From NCBI RefSeq assembly GCF_041260155.1, contig NC_091946.1, positions 23,073,141-23,137,140 on the forward strand: a DNA stretch of 64,000 bases, read 5' to 3'. Positions 57,387-64,000 of the stretch are shown here, piece by piece. Under the pieces are notes generated by a model. The model was not told the DNA's origin and ran no database searches. It saw only the letters and a program-made list of their open reading frames with translations. The DNA comes from Ptychodera flava. Taxonomy: Eukaryota; Hemichordata; Enteropneusta; Ptychoderidae. The position numbers and the translations under genes were made by a program. Position 1 is the stretch's first letter, and every line of letters begins with the position of its first letter.

Positions 57387-60300
57387 ATGCCAAGGCTGAA
57401 ACCCATTGATAGCATTCTGATCTCCACTGTCCTAGAGGACTGTGCTGATCAGTTGTCTATCCTTGGTGGAATCATACCATCCACATATGAGGGAAGACCT
57501 GATGCAGAAGAGGTAGGTACAGGAAGTGGCTCATTTTGTCATTCCTACTCCACCATGGTACATTTTTGAGTCCTGTAGTCAATGGTATTCATTTGTATTT
57601 GTGTCCTGTTTTACCACAGAGTTCAGCTCCACTGTCTATGGCTTTCCGGTCTCATCATGGACTCATTTACGTGATTAAAAATCAAAAGACTACAATAAAA
57701 GAAGACAGCGGCCACTTTAGATGACCATATATAAAAAGCATTTCGATTTGGAATATAAAAATATAGTGAAAAGTACATGTAACATTAACAATACAGTCCT
57801 TATCAATCTAAGCCAGTCGTAGCACTCACAGAAACAACATATGAGAAAGTGTCGATGAAGTTTTAAGATAGGATGTCAACTGGTACCAAACTGAGTACCA
57901 GCATTTTATGTCACAATGACAGGCCATTGTAAAAAGTCTTGATGGCATGGAGTATCCCAATATGTTATGCATTTATGTACTGGACACACTATAGTGCTTA
58001 GCCGAAATGGAAATTTGAATATTTTGTTTCAGATTGTTGGAGATGAAATTGGCAGAATTGTGGACTCCCAGAAGGAACTGGGAAACAAGTATGAAAGTCT
58101 CATCGCGAAGAGGAATGAACTCAAAGGAGGCAGCAAAAGCAACATGGGCAAACTTAAAGATACCGAGCATGAAATCGAAGGTGTGATCGCTGGAATCCGA
58201 AGCACCACCCAGCATTTTGCAAAAAGTTTAAAGCAGAGTCCACTGACTGCAGATAACCTACAGAAAACACAAGATGACAGGTGAGTCTCGTTGTGTGTTA
58301 CTTAACTCTTTCACCACAATGGTTTGAACCAATTCTGTTGTTTTCTATGGTAAAGTTAGATCTCTAGAGAGGGAAATGGGGATGAAAGGTTACTGAAAGG
58401 CTTTTTGTCACCACTCACCTAGTAGATATGTATCTATGTATATATTATGTACAATGCCAGGCACATTCGGCTCAGAAAATTAGAAGAGGATTGTACAGAC
58501 AATATAATACTCATGATGCTCATGTTAATATTGCAAGCCATGTGAACGGGTAATGTCAGTGAATGGCCAGTCTTACAGGATTTTAAATTTTATTCACAAC
58601 ATGATACTGTAGTTATAGGGGGCCATCTCAAATTTTTACTGATGTATAAAAAGTGGAATTCATTCACATAGGGGAAAGAGGCTGTATATTCAATTCACTC
58701 ACTAAACTTCATTTTTAAACCATAGTTATGTAAGTTCAGTACTATTCACTTTTAACTTTTCTTGAATGGGTTTTGATCTAAAAAACAAATTGTGTTCGCT
58801 GAACTTATGCAATAATCTGAGATTGTTCCTGAAGACAATAGCAGTGGTAATTTCAAGAAGACAGATTGTACTTTTACATCACAGATTATTTGCTACAAAT
58901 TTTATTTCTAATGATTGTTTATTTATAGGCTATGTTGCATAATGCATACACTGAAAAGGACTTCTATGGTTAAATGCATTTTTGTTTTTTATGTTCCATC
59001 AACAGGCAGTTTCTGGAGTATGTCATCAGGAGCTGTCTCGATGAAGTGATGGAAGGCCAGACCTATGACATCCTGATAGACTCAGTCACTATGGAACAAG
59101 AGAAGAAAGCCGAGTTACAAAATATGATACTCAGGTAATTTTAGACAGAAACAGAAAAAGTCACCGGGAAAAGCAACATTCAGGGAAAAGATATATCATC
59201 TGTAATCACCACTTAGTGAGTCCACTATGCTAAACTTTAACCAGCCGAGCAGGTCTGGCTGACACATTGTTAATTCTAAGTTTACATTTATTCTTGTCAT
59301 GATTTCTTCAATCAAGACCCTTCCATGAATTTATAATCCTTTGATCAAAACATTATAAGTACTAGTTGAATGCTTGGTTGAAAATATGACTTTAATGATG
59401 ATGATTGATAGGACTTTACATAATATGATAGAAAGAAAAAATAGACAGATAGATCGACTTACTTGCTTACTTACTTACTTACTGTATGTAAATGTTTTAT
59501 ATAATGCATTTATTTCAGTTGGAAATCTCCAGCCTGTAGTCATCCTTGTAATATTGAGAAGCATGCTATCGGAAATGAAAGCTCAAATTTCTTTGAATGG
59601 ATTTTGGATATTCTTCAGGCACATACTGTACAGTATGCAAATTGACCAAACACCTCATAATTCACTCGTCAAAAGAGCTGGCTGCAGTGTTAGTATTTGA
59701 GGAAAAGATTCAGCCAAGTGCTTTTTGAAATGTTTGCAAACATCATCACTGTATTTTTAGGTTCCAGCAGTCATATCTATCGTAAATTCCATACAGTGTA
59801 ACAATCCCTTGCTCCAGTGTTATAAAAAACCAGAATTAAGGTAGAACGCGCCTCGGGGACAGATATTCAGACTCAAATTTCTACCATGTTTTTCTGATCT
59901 ACCACATGTGGGGCTCATTTTAAAGCTCATGGAGAAAGAAATACTTTCTCCGTCTTAGTTTTTTGAAAATCCGAAATTTAATTTTCCCCCATAGAGTCAA
60001 CACAAGGATGGCAGCCATTTTGAATTTTAAATATCGCAAAATGTTGGGCACTTTGTTTCGCTAGTTCCAAAATTTGCATGGTGACCCCAATTTTTATTGT
60101 CGATTTGGTAAGAGAATGGTTGAAAGTTTCACTTGGGAAAGTTTGAGTAAAAGTGTAAGTCTTTCACTTTCGAGGTGCATACTACCTTAAAACATCCATT
60201 CTTTGACACACTTTTCTTAAATATCAAGAGTACAAAGAAGACCATTCATTAGGTCTTTGTGACTGTTTCCAGTTAATGTGAATACATGTATAGATACCAT

Positions 60301-60679
60301 TATAGATCAAATCCAGCTGTTTTACTTTTTGATTACTGTCACATTTTTTCATGATAAATTGACAGAATTCCTACACTTACTCTTCAGGGAAAATTTTCCT
60401 TTATGGTGCTAATGTACACCCTCTTGACCCTCCAGGGAAGAGTCAGGTCGCAAAAGGATAAAACAGCTTCAGAAAAATCTTGTGGAGGTGAAGAAGACAC
60501 AAGAGACAGAGATGCAACAGAGGAACGAAATGATCGCTCATTTGAAAGACCAGCTGCAAGAGATGAAAGCAAAGACCAACATGGAAGGGAAGTACGTCAA
60601 GAAAGGCGCTGAAGTGGCTGTCAGTCAGATGCAGAAGAAGTGCTTCTTGTCAGAGAAGGATATGAAAGATGAAATTGAG
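57387..60679 (+). CDS. IQCG: Dynein regulatory complex subunit 9 (IQCG), 5' part
   Basis: Four coding exons: 57387-57512, 58033-58280, 59006-59134 and 60436-60679, with phases 0, 2, 2 and 0 matching at each join. They give 249 aa so far. DRC9 is a subunit of the nexin-dynein regulatory complex on the doublet microtubules of motile cilia and flagella, and IQCG also binds calmodulin. The match is to vertebrate [22 protein letters not shown] and YEG in exon 1, then coiled-coil segments, and in exon 4 [19 protein letters not shown]. The first coding exon begins two bases before the ATG (tgcag|CCATG), so a noncoding 5' exon lies upstream. The start leaves out roughly 60 N-terminal residues found in human. 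The C-terminal half, with the IQ motif, was not found before the right edge, so the last visible intron is at least 3.3 kb long and the gene is cut by the window. Confidence 0.9.
58302..58393. mobile_element. Tiny TTAA MITE, copy 3
   Basis: TTAACTCTTTCACCACAATG at the left and GATGAAAGGTTACT at the right, with the shared TTTTCTATGGTAAAGTTAGA core. Begins about 20 bases past the donor of DRC9 exon 2. Confidence 0.75.
59836..60190. mobile_element. TTAA-type 350-bp MITE, copy in DRC9 intron
   Basis: TTAAGGTAGAACGCGCCTCG at the left, GAGGTGCATACTACCTTAA at the right. Confidence 0.87.
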
Positions 60680-60716
60680 GTGAAGATGAAATTCTCATTT
60701 TTGTTTAAGCCAGTGT

Positions 60717-62703
60717 GTACCTTAAAAGTAAAAGACTTAAACTTTCGCTTAAATTTTCCTCAAGGAATCTTTCAACCACTCGCTTTCAAAATCAAGAATA
60801 AAAATTGGGGTCACTGCAGGGCTCCCCTAAGCCATCAAAATGATTAGCCAAGTCATTAGCCAAATCAAAAATCTCTTAGCCATTTTGGGCAACTTTTAGT
60901 CAGTTTATGATCTCAAGTGTGGCAACATCTTTTTCGGCATTCAGGAGTTCCTAATTTTACAAATCAAGATGTTTTGTATGGTATTCATGATAGTTTTTAC
61001 ATAAAATAAATATTTGTTCAGTTTTTATTGCAATAATCTATGCTTTGATGATATTTCAGGATAGAAATAATTTTTCATTTCCAGTGGTAAACTTTTACCA
61101 CCAGAAATACAATTAGGTACAATTCAATTCTAAAAAATCTGGTAGCAATGTGAAGTGTATATTACAACAGGTACAGAATATTTCTGCGGCATTCAGTCAG
61201 TGTTCACAGTATGATAGTTTGTCATAAGCTACAGGCATCTCATGTGGCAAATTTATGCAGTCTTCAATAATCAAATGTTTGAGCCACACAAATAAAAATT
61301 TAGGTGCAGAAGAAAGCATTTAGTAGCATACTGGCAGTGTAGATAGGATTGGCCCCAGTGGTACTAGTATGTCATAGTTGTGATCAAGCAGGCTGAATAG
61401 CATCTTGAGTGTAAGTATTTTTCTTGAGACAAAAGGGTTGGCCAAATACTAACTCTTGTAAAACAAGACACAATGATATATGTTCATTTAAATTACTCAC
61501 TGTTTGCGAGTATTCATTGTTTTAATGATTATGATAACATTTGAGCTCAGATATATTTTCATTTGATATTTTGATATGATAAAGAAATGTCTGGTGATGT
61601 TGACTTCTACATCATTAAAGTGGTGGTATCTGCAAAAATATTAAAATAATTCAGAATTTATTGTATAAGTTATAGCAGGTTGAAAAAGGCCAAATGGACA
61701 ATTTTAATAGTTCTACTTTTGAATTGTTGCTTTGATGTTAACATGCAAAATTGCAATTCACAAACTTTATGATTTGAAAATGGATATGCTTACTGCAATT
61801 ACTCTTGACAATTTCCCTTTGCCACGACTCTCAATAAAATTTAATTTAAAACTGACAGTCAAGCTCAATGCTATTTAAATTGGAAGGCAACATAAATTAC
61901 CTTTCACCTATTGGACCACCCTAGGTGGTTTAATGTGAACCATAATTGTGTACTTAAGGGGTCTTCATGCAATGCATCACAGGATGAGATGACCTTGAGA
62001 TGACCTAGCCTTGACCTTTCAAACACCTCAGTTTTTCTCCTTTTCCTTTGTATTATGACTCCGTTTGTGAAAGTTTCCTTTGAAATTATGGTTTTACTAT
62101 CAAACTGAGTAGTTGCAGGCCAAACTTTGATTCAAGCAAAGTAGGTAAAACTTTTGATAGACTCCAGGACGAACGGGGCTCACACAGGCAAAGCAAAGCC
62201 TCTGCGTACCGTAGTATCGAACAGCAACAATGTTTGCTTCACGTACCAGGGAATTTGTAACTTTGTAGAAAGGAGAGTAAACTGTTTCAATACATTGCAA
62301 CTTTGTAGGAAGGAGAGTAAACTGTTTCAACATCTTACAACTTTTGATTGTTAGCTGCAGTTTTCTGTTGAGGGTGCACTGTCTAGAAAATCAATCGCCA
62401 CTACATTCGCCAAACTGATATTTTTGTAGCCATTTTTAATTTTTTGTAGCATTTGGCTAATTGGCGATCGGGTAGCGGGAGCCCTGCACTGTACAAATTT
62501 CGGTACTAGAGAAACAAATTATTCAAGATTTACCGATATTTGAAATTCAAAATAGCCGCCATCCCTATTTAACTCTATGGAGAAAAATTAAATTTTTGAT
62601 TTTCAAAAAACTAATACAGTGAAAGTTTTTCTTACTCAAAGACCTTTAAAATGAACCCCCACAGGTGGTAGATCAGAAAAGAATTGAAAAAGTTGTAGTG
62701 TCC
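60717..62703. mobile_element. TTAA-type 350-bp MITE, split copy in DRC9 intron
   Basis: Left part 60717-60816 and right part 62487-62703 together match the family, in the orientation of the NHL-gene copies. They are separated by the CAGGG-ended element at 60817-62486. The right end is truncated near 62700. Confidence 0.8.
60817..62486. mobile_element. hAT-like non-autonomous element, CAGGGCTCCC ends (1670 bp)
   Basis: CAGGGCTCCCCTAAGCCATC at the left; GGCTAATTGGCGATC and GGGAGCCCTG at the right. CACTG is duplicated at 60812-60816 and 62487-62491, and related MITE copies give the empty site GGTCACTGTACAAA-like text. No transposase frame. Internal 37-40-bp direct repeats with GGAGAGTAAACTGTTTCAA occur at about 62262-62330. 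Confidence 0.85.
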
Positions 62704-62962
62704 CAGCGTTCTCACCAGGCCGCGATTCCGCGACATTCTCGCGTATTTTTCTGTTTTGTGCGGATTTCTTGGGCGTGCGCGCCAATAGTGGCGCGCCTTT
62801 GAAATTATAAACTTTCGTGATGCCAGCCGTACGGCGCGGCCGGCCGTATCATACAGCCAATACTTCTCACCATGGACGTAAATGATTGACGCGAGTAATT
62901 ACACTTCCTGGTTGAAACCGAGGCAATCTGGAGGCAATACCCGTCAGAGGGCGTACTTAAGC
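62704..62962. other. CpG-rich patch in the DRC9 intron
   Basis: Unusually CpG-rich for this window (CCGCGATTCCGCGACATTC, GTGCGCGCCAATAGTGGCGC, GGCGCGGCCGGCC). No exon could be recognised; it may be a regulatory island or part of an unrecognised element. Confidence 0.4.
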
Positions 62963-63065
62963 CACAGTCACTTGTGATTCGATACATGATGGCCGATGTG
63001 TGGATGCATTATCATTACGTATACCACACAGTGGCCGTCGTGTATTGAACCACACGAGACTGTGG
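62963..63065. mobile_element. CACAGTCAC hairpin, GGTTCGATACA type
   Basis: CACAGTCACTTGTGATTCGA is mirrored by TTGAACCACACGAGACTGTG, and ATGGCCGATGTGTGG by CCACACAGTGGCCGT. The inner arm text TTCGATACA links it to 10565 and 39404. Confidence 0.75.
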
Positions 63066-64000
63066 TAGTCTGACGCACTGGACGTGGTGTTCGCCTTGCA
63101 TGCATACCGGTACATGTCCACGGAATTCGCGGAAGCTGGAGGCGTCATGGGCACGATAAATATTTTCATAGGCTACGACAACGATAATCCGAACTACGAA
63201 AACACAAGAATGTAAAGCTTGTATATCCCTAAGGAATTACATGAACATTTTTCGAAAACAACGAACTCGAAGCTGGTAGCATTATACTGTGAGTTCCGCA
63301 TGGCAACCAGGGTCTTGACGGAACGACGTTATAGTGTTCGTGCCGTTGAGATTCAGTGAATTTTTGTTCTCGAAAAATAACGCAACTTTGTCTGAGATAA
63401 TTTTTAGGTCTTTGCTATGTTTTGAATCATGTATAAACTTCGCGGGAGATACGTGTTGTGTGATGTTATCAGGCATTTGCTCCGTTCCTCGCCCACGTGA
63501 CCTAGTACCTACGACTGGAAATGATCGACAACTGGCCCACTGCCGATTGATGATATTATTCCAAAAGTAGTTCCGAGGTTTAAATGTGGAATAGTTGGAG
63601 GAAAGTTCTCTTATTATGCAAACAATTATCAATTCTTGGCTTGCGCATGTGATAAGTATATTATTCCAGGCGAACTTATACGTGAGAACATGGGCGTCTT
63701 TTTTCCATGCTTCAGTCAATTGACAAAATTTGTAGCCTTGGTTGGCGACCAAAATTTCACGTCAAAAGTTGATGATTGTTTACAAACATCATAGGGATAT
63801 GTTTCAAGATCTAAATAAATGCTGACTTGGCCTATTCCTTCTGCTGGTTGTGAAAGGGGGTTTAGTGTGCGAAAAAAGTAACTCATGACAGGAATCAACT
63901 GGGAGCTGAACGACTGGACACTCCAGCAACTACTGTTATTGTAGAGGGCCCCGAAATGGACTTTCACACTGGAAAGAACGAAAGTCCCATAGACTTTTCA
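63066..64000. other. DRC9/IQCG intron, no exon seen
   Basis: No further exon of DRC9 was recognised before the edge. Confidence 0.4.

Noticed and set aside
60716-60847. Extension of DRC9 exon 4 past the GTGAAG donor
   Set aside because: The added residues are MITE and transposon sequence; the exon is best ended at 60679.

Overview
This is a nuclear window from an animal. Genes are split by introns with GT..AG junctions, intergenic and intronic DNA is full of microsatellites and small transposons, and the recognisable proteins are metazoan: a BOK-like Bcl-2 family protein, ribosomal protein eL33/RPL35A, and the ciliary protein DRC9/IQCG. The mix fits a marine invertebrate, perhaps a non-vertebrate deuterostome such as a hemichordate, amphioxus or echinoderm. 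I cannot fix the species from sequence alone.

Layout. 1-4148 is gene-poor with two small MITEs. 4149-6266 (+) is a two-exon BOK-like gene whose intron holds three fold-back elements. 6267-23794 is an accessory desert: a fold-back with minisatellite arms (about 9.2-9.95 kb), a nest of hairpin elements (10.55-11.6 kb), two copies of a Harbinger-like DNA transposon (12.97-15.32 and 20.33-22.09 kb) and, between them, a diverged satellite array of about 190-bp units (16.7-20.2 kb) that took a LINE-like insertion. 23795-33709 (+) is a 14-exon gene for a secreted-type, single-pass membrane protein with six NHL repeats. 34.06-38.31 kb is a DNA transposon with repeated subterminal motifs, itself carrying a fossil Penelope-like retroelement. 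43054-44642 (-) and 49282-50992 (+) are two-exon genes of unknown function. Between them lies a 5'-truncated LINE split by a hairpin element. 53199-55960 (-) is RPL35A. 57387 onward (+) is DRC9/IQCG, which runs off the right edge. The roughly 1.4-kb gap between these last two divergent genes also has a 32-codon membrane microprotein candidate.

The host genes do not form a pathway together; they are ordinary neighbours. The most unusual content is the collection of perfect or near-perfect snap-back palindromes. Many share CACAG..CTGTG ends but have unrelated arms, they nest in one another, and several have target-site duplications of 7-10 bp. One has 66-bp arms that match at every base around a 5-nt loop. 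Exon joins were worked out by eye from splice consensus, reading phase and family similarity. No alignment or database search was run.
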